From Deinococcus depolymerans (GTDB lineage Bacteria; Deinococcota; Deinococci; Deinococcales; Deinococcaceae): 64,000 bases of DNA. Position 1 is the stretch's first letter; the number at the start of each line of letters is the position of its first letter. Location of the stretch: positions 64,065 through 128,064 of the forward strand of contig NZ_BAAADB010000008.1 of NCBI RefSeq assembly GCF_039522025.1, given 5' to 3'. The notes under the pieces are model-generated. The model worked only from the letters and a program-made list of their open reading frames with translations. It had not been told where the DNA came from and searched no databases. The position numbers were made by a program, and so were the translations under genes. Shown piece after piece: positions 32,120 through 40,708 of this stretch.

Positions 32120-33118
32120 ATGACCCGAACCCCCTTTACTGCCACGAACTGGAGCGAACCCGAGGACAGCTTCTCGGTCACGTTCTACGAGAAGTACACC
32201 TCGCAACTGTGGTTCCCGGAAGAGATTCCGCTGTCGAACGACGCCATCGTCTGGAAGTCCCTGACCGAGGCCGAACGCTGGACGTACATGCACGCCTCGG
32301 CCGGCCTGAACGCCCTGGATACCCTGCAGGGCGAGGTCGGCATGCCCGCCCTGCGTGGGCTGGTGCCGGGCCACATCCGCAAGGCGACCCTGCAATTCCA
32401 GGGCATGATGGAAGACATTCACGCGCGCAGCTACAGCCTGATGAACAAGACGTTCCTGTCCACCACCGAGGAACGCGCCGTGTTCGCCTGGGTGGAGGCG
32501 CAGCCGCAGCTTCAGTTCAAGATCGCGTTCATTCAGGACGTGTTCGCCGACCCGGACACCAGCGACTTCGGGCTGTGGCGCAAGATGGTCGTGTCGTGCA
32601 TGCTGGAAACGGCGCTGTTCTACAGCGGCTTCTACTACCCGCTGCTGATGGCCGGGCAGGGCCGCATGGTGTCGGCCGGCGAGATCTTCAACCTGATCAT
32701 CCTCGACGAGGCCGTGCACGGCGTGTACGTGGCGCTGCTCGCCCAGGAACGCTTCGAGGCCATGAGCGAGGCGCAGCAGGCCGAGGCCCTGGCGTGGTTC
32801 GACCATGCGCTGGACACCCTGTACCGCAACGAACTGGCGTACACCGACACCCTGTACGCCGGGGTGGGCCTGACCGAGGACGTGGGGCGCTTCATCCGCT
32901 TCAACTTCAACGTGCTGACCGACAACCTGGGCCTGGAACGCCGCTTCCCGGACGAGGACATCAACCCGGTCGTCCTGAACGGCATCCGCACGCGCGGCAC
33001 CACGCACGACTTCTTCAGCGCCAAGGGCAGCAGTTACGCCAAACTGAACGTGGAACCCCTGGCCGACGAGGACTTCGCAGAACTCTGGCCCGAACGCACG
33101 GCGGTCGCGCATGACTGA
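32120..33118 (+). CDS. nrdF: Class Ib ribonucleoside-diphosphate reductase, beta subunit
   Basis: The dimetal-tyrosyl radical subunit. In 332 residues all ligands are seen at positions typical for NrdF: Asp67, Glu98, His101, Glu163, Glu197 and His200, with the radical Tyr105 in HARSYS. It overlaps nrdH by 8 bases. The C-terminal tail should dock to NrdE. Confidence 0.95.
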   Translation: MTRTPFTATNWSEPEDSFSVTFYEKYTSQLWFPEEIPLSNDAIVWKSLTEAERWTYMHASAGLNALDTLQGEVGMPALRGLVPGHIRKATLQFQGMMEDIHARSYSLMNKTFLSTTEERAVFAWVEAQPQLQFKIAFIQDVFADPDTSDFGLWRKMVVSCMLETALFYSGFYYPLLMAGQGRMVSAGEIFNLIILDEAVHGVYVALLAQERFEAMSEAQQAEALAWFDHALDTLYRNELAYTDTLYAGVGLTEDVGRFIRFNFNVLTDNLGLERRFPDEDINPVVLNGIRTRGTTHDFFSAKGSSYAKLNVEPLADEDFAELWPERTAVAHD

Positions 33119-33386
33119 CACCGATCAGACCCGGCCATTCGTGCTGTTCACGCAGGACCAGTGCCCGCAGTGCGAGACCCTGAAGCGCATGCTGGCCCTG
33201 CCCCTGCGCGGCGCGTTCGACACCCAGATCGAGGTCCTGCACCGCCAGGAACAACCCGGCGCCTTCGCGCAGCTCGCCGAGGCGCACGCCCTGGCCCGCA
33301 CGCCCGCCCTGCTGCACCGCCCCAGCGGCAAGCTCCTGCTCGACACCGGCAGCCTCGGCGCCGTCAAGGCCTTCCTGACGCAGTAA
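33111..33386 (+). CDS. nrdH: Glutaredoxin-like NrdH redox protein
   Basis: The 91-residue thioredoxin-fold electron donor of the class Ib reductase has redox motif CPQC (Cys18, Cys21) followed by ETLKRML. The HALARTPALLH segment holds the cis-Pro. Last gene of the operon, overlapping nrdF by 8 bases and convergent with the HAD gene. Confidence 0.9.
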   Translation: MTDTDQTRPFVLFTQDQCPQCETLKRMLALPLRGAFDTQIEVLHRQEQPGAFAQLAEAHALARTPALLHRPSGKLLLDTGSLGAVKAFLTQ

Positions 33387-33407
33387 GGGCTGGGGCCACA
33401 CCCTCCC

Positions 33408-34007
33408 CTACTTCACGCCCAGCGCCGCCAGTTCCTTCCGGAGCTGCGCGGCGTTCTCGTACCGCACGGCGTGCATGCCGACCGAGCGGGCCGCCTCGGC
33501 GTTCTGCGCGCGGTCGTCGATCATGACGGTCTCTTCGGGCCTGAGGCTGGCGAGGTTCAGGCCCAGGCGGTAGATGGTGGGGTTGGGTTTCATGACGCCC
33601 AGGTAGCAGGAACTGAAGAAGGCCAGCAGGAACTCGCGCAGGGCATAGTTGCGGATGCGGCACTCGTTCAGGTCGTGCCCCTCGTTGTTCAGGGCGTACA
33701 TGCGGTACCGGCCGCTCAGGTCGCGGGCGAGGGCCAGGGCGTCGTCGTGGGCGCGGCTCTCGGCTTCCATGGCGGCGCGGAAATCCTCACGGGTAAAGTC
33801 ACGCGGGGCGTGGAACACCGTCTGCGACAGGTACTCGTCGAGGGTCATGCGGCCCAGTTCGAGTTCCGGCGCGGCCAGTTTGTGCCGCTCGGTGAACTCG
33901 GTCAGGTCCAGCCCGAAGCGTGAGAGAACATCCGCGCGTTGCTCTCGGTCCCAGCCGTTCGTGAGGAGCACCCCGCCGATATCCCAGAAGACAGCCTTGA
34001 TGGTCAT
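33408..34007 (-). CDS. HAD-family hydrolase
   Basis: This 199-residue phosphatase-like protein has motif I DIGGVLL near the N-terminus (Asp8 nucleophile; the second Asp of the usual DxD is Gly, as in some epoxide-hydrolase-type HADs). The motif II region is YALNNEG, with the Lys in GVMKPNP (motif III) and VMIDDRAQN (motif IV). TACCCT (complement of 34014-34019) lies 6 bases before the ATG. A longer upstream start is rejected because it crosses this box. Confidence 0.85.
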   Translation of the reverse strand: MTIKAVFWDIGGVLLTNGWDREQRADVLSRFGLDLTEFTERHKLAAPELELGRMTLDEYLSQTVFHAPRDFTREDFRAAMEAESRAHDDALALARDLSGRYRMYALNNEGHDLNECRIRNYALREFLLAFFSSCYLGVMKPNPTIYRLGLNLASLRPEETVMIDDRAQNAEAARSVGMHAVRYENAAQLRKELAALGVK

Positions 34008-34106
34008 GCGCGCAGGGTACGCCGGGGCGGCGGCAGACAGGCAGACGCACAAGAAAGCGTGAGGGGGCGGGCTATTCCCACAGCCCACCCCGCACGACCC
34101 AGCCCC

Positions 34107-36896
34107 TTACTTCGTGTCGTACCAGTTGGGGCCGGTGCCTGCCTCGACGGCCAGGGGGACCTTGAGGCTGGCGGCGCCTTCCATGATGGTTTTCACGAGG
34201 CGGCTGATCTCTTCGGCTTTCTCTTCGGGCGCTTCGATCAGCAGTTCGTCGTGGACTTGCAGCAGGAGGTGCGCGCCGGTGCCCTGGAGTTCGCGGTCGA
34301 GTTTGATCATGGCGAGTTTGATGATGTCGGCGGCGGTGCCCTGGATGGGCATGTTGTACGCGAGGCGTTCGCCGGCCTCGCGCAGGGTGCGGTTGGTGGC
34401 GATGAGTTCCGGGACGTAGCGGCGGCGGCCGTACAGCGTCTCCACGTACCCGTGCTGGCGGCCGAATTCGAGGGTGCGGTCGATGTAGCCGCGGATGCCG
34501 GGGTAGGTGTTGAAGTACGTTTCGATGAAGCCGGCGGCGTCGGCGTAGGGGATGCCGAGGTCGTTACTCAGGCGGTGGGCGCTCATGCCGTACAGCACGC
34601 CGAAGTTCACGGTCTTGGCGGCGCGGCGCTGGTTGGGGGTGATGGTGGCCTCGTCGAGCCCGAGGACCTGCGCGGCGGTGCGGCGGTGAATGTCGGCGCC
34701 TTCCTGGAAGGCCTGCTGCATCAGGGGGTCGTCGGCGATGTGGGCCAGGAGGCGCAGTTCGATCTGTGAGTAGTCGGCGCTGATCAGGCACATGCCGGGC
34801 GCGGCGATGAAGCCCTTGCGGATCTCGCGGCCGGCGTCGCTGCGGATGGGGATGTTCTGGAGGTTGGGGTTGAGGCTGCTCAGTCGCCCGGTGGCGACGG
34901 CGGCCTGCGCGAAGGTGGTGTGCAGGCGGCCCGTGGCTGGGTTCACGAGGTTGGGGAGGGGTTCGAGGTACGTGCCGCGCAGTTTTTCCAGTTCGCGGTA
35001 TTCCAGCAGCGCGGGGATGATGGGGTGTTCGTCCCGGAGGGGTTCGAGGGCGGCGACGGCGGTGCTGCGTTTGCCGGTCAGTTTGGTCTTCTTGCCGCTG
35101 GCGAGGCCGAGTTCGTCGTACAGGACCGCTTCGAGCTGGTCGCGGCTGCGGATCTGGAATTCGCGTCCGGCGAGCGAGTGGATCTGCGTTTCGAGAATCT
35201 GGAGGCGGGCGGCGGTGGCGGCGGACAGGCCGCGCAGGTACTCGCTGTCGAGTTGCACGCCCCGGACTTCCATGCGGGTCAGCACGCCGGACAGGGGGCG
35301 TTCCATGTCGTCGTACAGGGCGCGGCGGGTGTCGTCGAGCAGGGGTGGCAGCAGGTGCAGCAGCTGGGCGGTGGCGGCGGCGCGCCCGGCGGCGGCGTCG
35401 GGCCAGGGGACGTTCAGGTACCGCTGGCTGACGGCGCTCATGGTGGTGTTGGCCGGGTCGAGCAGGTACGCCATGAGCAGGGGGTCGTCGCCGGGTTCGG
35501 TGTTCAGGCCCCGCACGCGCAGATGCGTGGCGAGGGCCTTGGCGGCGGCGGCCGTCACGGTCGGCTGGGCGGCGAATTCGGTCTCGCTGACGGTGGCGGG
35601 GTACTGCGCGCGAAGTTTCGCGGCCGCTTTTTCCTGGTCTTTCAGGGCTTTCTCAGCGGCTTTCTGCTGCGTTTTCGTCAGGGGCGCGGCGGGCGTGTCG
35701 GGGCTGTCGAACAGGCCGCCGGGCGGGGCGTACACCTCGGCTTTCTTCCACTGGGGGGGTTCGTGGGTGGGCGCGGTGCGCAGCACGCCCCGGTACTCGC
35801 CGGCGGCGGGGTCGCCGGTCGCCTCGAAGGTGGCGGCGTCGGTCAGGGCGGCGGTCAGGTCGTCCTCGCGGGACAGGGCGTACCCCCAGATGACGTTCCC
35901 GGTGGGGGCCTGCCAGGGGGCCGTCTCGGTGATCAGGTCCGGCAGCGGGTCGGCGCCGGGCCCGTCGTGCGGCGCGGTCTGGTGCGCGGTGTCGTGCACG
36001 CTGTCCGGCAGGTCCGTCGCGGCGTCGGCGGCGTCCAGGGCGGCCACGTCACGCTTGACACTCATCAGGTTCAGTTCGTCCAGCAGCGCTTCCAGGCGGG
36101 CCGGGTCGCCCGGCAGTCGCCCGGTGCCGAGTTCCACGTCCAGCGGCAGGTCCGTGACCATGCACGACAACTGGTGGCTGAACTGCACGTTCTCCTCGGA
36201 GTCCAGCAGTTTCTGGCGGGTGCCGTCGGGTTTCAGGGTGCCGGCCCTCGCGGCGGCATAGATGCCTTCCAGCGTGCCGTACTCCTGCAGCAGCTTCGCG
36301 GCCGTTTTCGGGCCGATGCCCCTGGCGCCGGGAATGTTGTCGCTGGCGTCGCCGGTCAGGGCGCGGTAATCCACCCACTGCCCCACGGTCACGCCGTACT
36401 TTTCGAGCACCTCGTCCGGGCCGATCAGTCGGAAGTCGTTCGTGATGACGCGCACGTGGTCGTCCAGCAGCTGGTACGCGTCGCGGTCACTGGTCACGAT
36501 CCGCACCTGCATGCCGGTGCCCTCGGCCTTGCGGGTCAGGCTGGCGATCACGTCGTCCGCCTCGTAGCCGGGTTCCTCCAGTCGCGGCAGGCCGATGGCG
36601 TCCACGATCTCGCGGATGCGGTCGATCTGGCCGGGCAGGTCGGCAGGCATCTCGGCGCGGCCTGCCTTGTACCCGTCGAACTGCTCGTGCCGGAAGGTCT
36701 TGACCGGTGGGTCGAACACCACGATCACCTGATTGCTGCGCTGCCGGGCGAGGCGCAGCGTGAGGCGCAGGAAGCCCAGGATGGCGTGCGTGCTCTCGCC
36801 CTGCCGGTTGGTGAGGGGCGGCAGGGCGAAGTACGAACGGAACGCCAGGGCGTGCCCGTCGATCAGGACCAGGGTGTCGGGTGAAGCGGAGGTCAT
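34107..36896 (-). CDS. polA: DNA polymerase I
   Basis: Repair and Okazaki-fragment polymerase of 929 residues. An N-terminal 5'-3' exonuclease/flap domain (about 1-290) includes LVLIDGHALAFRSYFA, GYEADDVIA and a helix-hairpin-helix. The middle region is a degenerate 3'-5' exonuclease fold carrying a charged KTQQKAAEKALKDQEKAAAK insertion. The C-terminal polymerase domain has motif A SADYSQIELR, motif B RRAAKTVNFGVLYG and motif C LQVHDELL. The ATG at 36896 has TAGAAT 7 bases upstream; the MGGM start three codons earlier overlaps that box. Confidence 0.96.
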   Translation of the reverse strand: MTSASPDTLVLIDGHALAFRSYFALPPLTNRQGESTHAILGFLRLTLRLARQRSNQVIVVFDPPVKTFRHEQFDGYKAGRAEMPADLPGQIDRIREIVDAIGLPRLEEPGYEADDVIASLTRKAEGTGMQVRIVTSDRDAYQLLDDHVRVITNDFRLIGPDEVLEKYGVTVGQWVDYRALTGDASDNIPGARGIGPKTAAKLLQEYGTLEGIYAAARAGTLKPDGTRQKLLDSEENVQFSHQLSCMVTDLPLDVELGTGRLPGDPARLEALLDELNLMSVKRDVAALDAADAATDLPDSVHDTAHQTAPHDGPGADPLPDLITETAPWQAPTGNVIWGYALSREDDLTAALTDAATFEATGDPAAGEYRGVLRTAPTHEPPQWKKAEVYAPPGGLFDSPDTPAAPLTKTQQKAAEKALKDQEKAAAKLRAQYPATVSETEFAAQPTVTAAAAKALATHLRVRGLNTEPGDDPLLMAYLLDPANTTMSAVSQRYLNVPWPDAAAGRAAATAQLLHLLPPLLDDTRRALYDDMERPLSGVLTRMEVRGVQLDSEYLRGLSAATAARLQILETQIHSLAGREFQIRSRDQLEAVLYDELGLASGKKTKLTGKRSTAVAALEPLRDEHPIIPALLEYRELEKLRGTYLEPLPNLVNPATGRLHTTFAQAAVATGRLSSLNPNLQNIPIRSDAGREIRKGFIAAPGMCLISADYSQIELRLLAHIADDPLMQQAFQEGADIHRRTAAQVLGLDEATITPNQRRAAKTVNFGVLYGMSAHRLSNDLGIPYADAAGFIETYFNTYPGIRGYIDRTLEFGRQHGYVETLYGRRRYVPELIATNRTLREAGERLAYNMPIQGTAADIIKLAMIKLDRELQGTGAHLLLQVHDELLIEAPEEKAEEISRLVKTIMEGAASLKVPLAVEAGTGPNWYDTK

Positions 36897-36903
36897 ACCC
36901 CCC

Positions 36904-36909
36904 ATTCTA
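36904..36909 (-). promoter_or_regulatory. -10 box of a leaderless polA transcript
   Basis: TAGAAT on the minus strand lies 7 bases before the polA ATG, without a ribosome-binding site between them. Confidence 0.65.
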
Positions 36910-36993
36910 CTGTGGGCGTAATGAAGCGGCGCGTCGGGCAGGCACGGACGGCCACCCCACGCGCCTGATCGGCTTCCCCCGACAGCCCGGCGC

Positions 36994-37179
36994 TCAGTCC
37001 GCAGCCTGCCCGTAGTGCTCGGGATCCGCCACCCGCCGGTTGCGGGGACGCAGGGGTTGAAGGTCGAGGGGAAGGTCCTCCTGCTCCCGCAGCAGCGCGC
37101 GGTCGTCACGCGTGAGCGCAACGAAGGCACCCAGCATGATCAGGAGAGTCAGGGCCGCCATGATCAGGAGCAGGTTCAT
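36994..37179 (-). CDS. Small single-span membrane protein
   Basis: The 61 residues consist of one hydrophobic helix (MNLLLIMAALTLLIMLGAFVAL) and a charged Arg/Asp/Pro-rich cytoplasmic-type tail. The second methionine is chosen; a CACACT box lies about 8 bases upstream. Function is unknown. It lies directly upstream of polA on the same strand. Confidence 0.55.
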   Translation of the reverse strand: MNLLLIMAALTLLIMLGAFVALTRDDRALLREQEDLPLDLQPLRPRNRRVADPEHYGQAAD

Positions 37180-37322
37180 GAACCCAGTGTGCGCCTGTGC
37201 CCCCACCGCCCCATGACCGGCCCCTCAAGGCCCCTGCATGCAACCTTCAGGGGCGCTACAGGCAACGCTGAGCGAACCTCCATCTTCCCGGCCGTCAGTG
37301 GCCTCCCGTGGCCGTGGCACAG

Positions 37323-37376
37323 GAAAAACCCCGCAGATCAGCGGGGTTGGCCCTCACCGACTTCACCCGGTCGGTC
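37323..37376 (-). ncRNA. Hairpin-plus-terminator RNA motif, copy 1
   Basis: On the minus-strand RNA a 5-bp stem CCGAC/GTCGG carries the loop CGGGTGAA. A short spacer is followed by a CCCCGC...GCGGGG hairpin and a run of five U. The same arrangement occurs twice in the prophage with different but still paired stem bases. This copy lies outside the prophage, 580 bases left of the left repeat. No coding gene lies directly upstream of it on the minus strand. Confidence 0.5.
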
Positions 37377-37638
37377 TTGGTTGTGGGTGCCGTCAGCGTA
37401 GGCGAGCGGCGTGAGGAACCCTTACGACCCACATGGACCCACCTTGAAGGATCAAGCCAGCATCAAGACGCCGGCCAGACCAACGCAGGCCACCCCCGGC
37501 AGGCACCGCACCGACCAGCGCACCACCCCGAAGCCAGGACAATCTGAAAGGGACCCGTGCGGCGCCACCGCGGTTGGGGCCGTTCTCCGAATGGAGGCCT
37601 CGGAACACCAGACGTCCGGTGCCTCCATTCTCTTCTCA
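37377..37638. other. Intergenic stretch with a 10-bp inverted repeat
   Basis: No credible gene. GAATGGAGGC (37589-37598) and GCCTCCATTC (37621-37630) form a 10-bp stem with a 22-base loop, followed by TCTTCTC. It could be a terminator-like structure or a decayed mobile-element end. Confidence 0.4.
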
Positions 37639-37771
37639 TACGGACTCCGATTGAATGGCTGACAAAGCCGTTCAATCCGAGCGAAGCGAGTGGGAGAAAA
37701 CCGGGTGCCGGACGTGGAGTTGACAGATCGGTGATGTTCCGATCTGTGAACGAAACAAACGGCAGTCCGTA
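37639..37771 (+). mobile_element. MITE-like inverted-repeat element, copy 10 (short form)
   Basis: Flanked by TCA at 37636-37638 and 37772-37774. Almost identical to copy 4 (8,131-8,263), including the perfect 13-bp stem around ACAGATCGG, so one of them moved recently. From here to the prophage edge (37,775-37,953) I see no gene. Confidence 0.92.
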
Positions 37772-37953
37772 TCAGCAGCTGCTCCAGTCCGTTCTGCCTG
37801 TCCAACTTCACCTGCTCTCTTGCGGAGCTCTACAAGTCCGCCCGGCCAGACAGACTGCCTCTTTATGGCGGCTGCTCCGAAAAGCGCATGGGGGGCGCAC
37901 TGCCCCTCGTTCCGTGCGCACCCCAGGCCATCAGGACGTTCCGAGTTCCCAGG

Positions 37954-37984
37954 CTCAGCCTGCTTGCCCGAACTGCATTCGGAA
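37954..37984 (+). repeat. Left attachment-site repeat (attL)
   Basis: This 31-base sequence (starts CTCAGCCTGC, ends GCATTCGGAA) is identical to 57,153-57,183. The right copy encodes the last ten codons of secA, so the left copy is a displaced duplicate of the secA 3' end. Confidence 0.85.
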
Positions 37985-38050
37985 ACGCAATTTTTCAAGG
38001 TAGAGAAAATCACTGCTTTTTTGGGATCCGGGTCACTGCGGGTTCGTCGC

Positions 38051-38374
38051 TCAGCGGTTGTCGCGGATGTATTCCTCGTAGATGATTTCCAGCAGTTCCT
38101 CGCGTGACGCGCGCGGGTGTTTGTTGCGTTTGGCGGCCAGGGTCCGTTCGAACCGCGCTTGGTCTCCGCGCATCTGAGCCAGCACTTTGCGTTCCCATTG
38201 ACTTGCGTGGAGGCGCGCAGAGCCGGAGCGTGATGGGGCGGAGCGTGGCTGGGTGGAGCGTGGTTGAGCCGGGCGTGGTCGGGTGGGGCTGCTGGGCTTG
38301 GACCCGGACAGCATGTACAGCCAGAGGGCGAGCAGGCCTATGCTCAGCAGGGTGAGTGACATCCACAGTTCCAC
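38051..38374 (-). CDS. Membrane-anchored basic protein next to the left repeat
   Basis: The 107 residues comprise one N-terminal hydrophobic segment, a low-complexity Pro/Arg/Ser stretch (repeats of PRSTQPRSAPSRS type), then a charged helical C-terminus ending ELLEIIYEEYIRDNR. The start is GTG at 38374, because TACACT (complement of 38381-38386) lies 6 bases upstream. No family recognised. It is the outermost gene of the element on this side and could be cargo rather than a phage structural gene. Confidence 0.55.
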   Translation of the reverse strand: MELWMSLTLLSIGLLALWLYMLSGSKPSSPTRPRPAQPRSTQPRSAPSRSGSARLHASQWERKVLAQMRGDQARFERTLAAKRNKHPRASREELLEIIYEEYIRDNR

Positions 38375-38503
38375 CCTGGCAGTGTAGGAAGTGATCGCCG
38401 TTCGGGTGGCCTCAGGTGCGTGTTGGGGTGTGGGGGAGTTGGGGGGGACAGTTGCCGGGGAAGAGGCGTTTGAAGGCCATCTCGATCAGGCCAGCGGCGG
38501 GTC

Positions 38504-39124
38504 TTACTTCGTGACCTTCAGGTAGACCTTGTCGGTCCCCTCGATCAGGGTGCCCTCCCCCACCTGCTGGTTCGTGCGGGGGTCGAAGAACCGGACGGGC
38601 CGCTGCTCCTGGCCATCCTTCATGTGCCCCGGCTGGGGGGCCGGATTGAGGCTCTCGCGGATCATGTTCAGGTACGCGTCCCACGGCCAGGTCGGGCCGG
38701 GGCAGCCCTGGCGGGCCTTGCGGTCCGGGTTCACGTCGCTGTGCCCGATGATGTGCGCCCGGTCCGCGGGGATGCCGTGCCGCTGGCAGATGCTGGCCAC
38801 CAGCCGGGCGCTGGCCTGCAGCTGGGCCGCGCTGGGCGTCCAGGGTCCCCGGCTGGGCATGCCTTCGTGTTCGATGCCGATACTGCGGGCGTTCATCTGC
38901 CAGTCGCCGGCGTGCCAGGCGGTGTCGCCTTCCTGAACGCTCTGACCGGTGCGGCCATCGGTGGCGACGGTGTAATGGGCGCTGGCGGGCGCCGCGTCCT
39001 GCGCGAACCAGCTGAGCGTGCCGCCGTATGTGCCGTCCGCGACGTGGACGACGATTCGGTCGATCTTCGCGGTGCGACCCCTGGTGTAGTTGCCGGGGTG
39101 TGCCGGGCGCTGTTCAATCGACAT
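38504..39124 (-). CDS. Phage endolysin, N-acetylmuramoyl-L-alanine amidase (Amidase_2)
   Basis: The 206-residue zinc amidase cuts between muramic acid and L-Ala to release phage. The PGRP/Amidase_2 domain (about 10-150) has His27 in VVHVADG, HAGDW, GIEHEG and the zinc-site motif HSDVNPDRKARQGCPG (His128, Cys141). A short C-terminal extension (..RFFDPRTNQQVGEGTLIEGTDKVYLKVTK) may bind cell wall. It overlaps the upstream small membrane gene by 11 bases, forming a lysis module. Confidence 0.88.
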   Translation of the reverse strand: MSIEQRPAHPGNYTRGRTAKIDRIVVHVADGTYGGTLSWFAQDAAPASAHYTVATDGRTGQSVQEGDTAWHAGDWQMNARSIGIEHEGMPSRGPWTPSAAQLQASARLVASICQRHGIPADRAHIIGHSDVNPDRKARQGCPGPTWPWDAYLNMIRESLNPAPQPGHMKDGQEQRPVRFFDPRTNQQVGEGTLIEGTDKVYLKVTK

Positions 39125-39461
39125 GCTCTTCCCTTCCTTTCTGAATGAGTCGGGCGCGGCGTTCCACCATGTCCAGCACGGCCCAGATGCTGTCCAGGAT
39201 CGCCCAGGTGACCAGCAGCAGGCCCGCGAGGTTCCGGTACGTCTCCTCGATAGGGATGAAGACTGGGATGCTCCCAGCGGAGGCATGCCGCCAGACGAAG
39301 AACACGCCCGCAACGGCATGCACGATCACGGCGAACAGTCGGCGTTCCCGCTGGTCCGGCCAGCTGAGGGCCGTGAGGATCAGGCGGATCAGGGCGCTGA
39401 TGAACCACCCGCCCGCCAGGACCGCCCACATGAGTTTCAGCCAGTAGCCGTCGATGATCAC
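39114..39461 (-). CDS. Phage membrane protein, holin candidate
   Basis: The 115 residues have about three hydrophobic segments (8-33, 43-58 and 77-98) and a charged C-terminal tail, directly upstream of and overlapping the endolysin gene. Position and topology suggest a holin or spanin-like lysis function. It overlaps the preceding gene by 4 bases (ATGA). Confidence 0.65.
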   Translation of the reverse strand: MIIDGYWLKLMWAVLAGGWFISALIRLILTALSWPDQRERRLFAVIVHAVAGVFFVWRHASAGSIPVFIPIEETYRNLAGLLLVTWAILDSIWAVLDMVERRARLIQKGREEHVD

Positions 39462-39805
39462 GTCGCGTCACCTTCCTTCTTCGGGCTGTTGGTGGCAGTG
39501 AGTTCCCCGAGTTCCACGCCGTACTTCTGCCCGATGAGCTTGACGGCGGCCCGCAGGGTCCACAGCGGCGGGATGGCCCCGGCAAGCGTGCCGACCGTGG
39601 CGCACACGTAATCGTCCAGGGCGGTGAGTTGCACGAGCAGGACGGTGGTACTCGCGCTGAACACAAGGGACAGCAAAAGGAAGCCGTACAGCTTGCCCTT
39701 GTCCCTGGCCATGTCCATGGCGAGGCTGGTGCCGAGTTGCGCGATCAGGCCCAGCACAGCGGAGAGAACGGCGAGGAGCCAGAGCGGGGGGACGTGTTTT
39801 TCCAT
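39458..39805 (-). CDS. Phage membrane protein, second holin candidate
   Basis: The 115 residues contain four hydrophobic segments and a Lys-rich C-terminus (TNSPKKEGDAT), consistent with a multi-span holin. The ATG at 39805 is chosen because GGAG lies 4 bases upstream, rather than the in-frame start 17 codons earlier. First gene of the lysis module. Confidence 0.65.
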   Translation of the reverse strand: MEKHVPPLWLLAVLSAVLGLIAQLGTSLAMDMARDKGKLYGFLLLSLVFSASTTVLLVQLTALDDYVCATVGTLAGAIPPLWTLRAAVKLIGQKYGVELGELTATNSPKKEGDAT

Positions 39806-39963
39806 GAGGCTCCAGAGGCCGGCCAGGAATGAGGAACCGCCAGTGGGCCGGAGCACTGGCGGTCTGTTGGGAAGGCAGGTGATGGGTGGGGGCCGTCGCG
39901 GGCGTGATGAGTCTTGGATGCTCCAAAGGGAAAGAGCGAGTCAGTGAGTCGCCCCATGAACCG

Positions 39964-39998
39964 AAACGCCGCGACCCTGGGGAGAGAAGCGGCGTTTT
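39964..39998. terminator. Terminator-like hairpin between lysis module and O-acetylation cassette
   Basis: AAACGCCGC and GCGGCGTTTT form an 8-9 bp stem with a 16-base loop, T-rich on both strands. It separates the minus-strand phage genes from the plus-strand cassette. The remaining gap (39,806-40,110) shows no gene and must contain the divergent promoters. Confidence 0.65.
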
Positions 39999-40110
39999 CT
40001 GCTGTGTTCAGGTACTGATATCAGGCCTGATTCTGTGTGGGATCAGCCATCAGTCAGACGGTGCGCAGATTCCGAACAATGAGAAAAGAGACAGTGTACC
40101 GTGAGTGTCT

Positions 40111-40698
40111 ATGCGGACCCCTCTCCTTTCGGCTGCCCTTCTCCTCTCGTTCGCAGCGGCGCAGGAGGGCCTGTACGACCCAGCCCCGCCCGCCGACAGC
40201 GCGTTCGTTCGCGTCCTGAACGCCTCTAATGCCACTCTCGGCAACAAGACTGTCACCGCTGAGAAGGGCGCCGCCAGCGCGTACGTCGTCATTCCGCAGG
40301 GCGACCTGACGGCCAAGGTCGGCACGGTCAGCGGCAAACTCAAGGTTGAGGCCGGGAACTTCTACAGCGTCATCGCTCAGGGCAGCAAACTCGTCCTCCT
40401 CAAAGACGAGGGGGCCGAGAACCGCGCCAAGGCCGTCCTGACCATCTACAACCTCAGCAAGACCGCCAGCGTTGACCTGAAAACCGCTGACGGCAAGACC
40501 GCTGTTGTCACCGGCGTGAAACCCGGCGAGAGCAGCAGCCGCGCCGTCAACGGCATCACCGTCACCCTCGCCGCCTTCAGCGGCACCAAGAACCTGGGCA
40601 GCGTCAAGGAACTCAAACTCGAACGCGGCAACGCCTACGCCCTGGTCCTCACCGACAGCGGCCTGACCATCACCCAGAGCACCACCAAGACCAAGTAA
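40111..40698 (+). CDS. algF: AlgF-like alginate/polysaccharide O-acetylation protein
   Basis: The 195-residue exported protein has signal peptide 1-17 (ending FAAAQ). The mature N-terminus LYDPAPPADSAFVRVLNAS matches the characteristic AlgF start, and two similar beta-sandwich modules follow. In Pseudomonas AlgF works with AlgI, AlgJ and AlgX to acetylate polymer in the periplasm. It is the first gene of a four-gene plus-strand cassette. The ATG at 40111 is preferred over a GTG two codons earlier. Confidence 0.75.
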   Translation: MRTPLLSAALLLSFAAAQEGLYDPAPPADSAFVRVLNASNATLGNKTVTAEKGAASAYVVIPQGDLTAKVGTVSGKLKVEAGNFYSVIAQGSKLVLLKDEGAENRAKAVLTIYNLSKTASVDLKTADGKTAVVTGVKPGESSSRAVNGITVTLAAFSGTKNLGSVKELKLERGNAYALVLTDSGLTITQSTTKTK

Positions 40699-40708
40699 GG
40701 CGGCGGCC

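Noticed and set aside
34920..36884. 654-codon and 489-codon plus-strand frames opposite polA
   Set aside because: Shadow frames of the high-GC polA gene, with no start signal and no recognisable domain.
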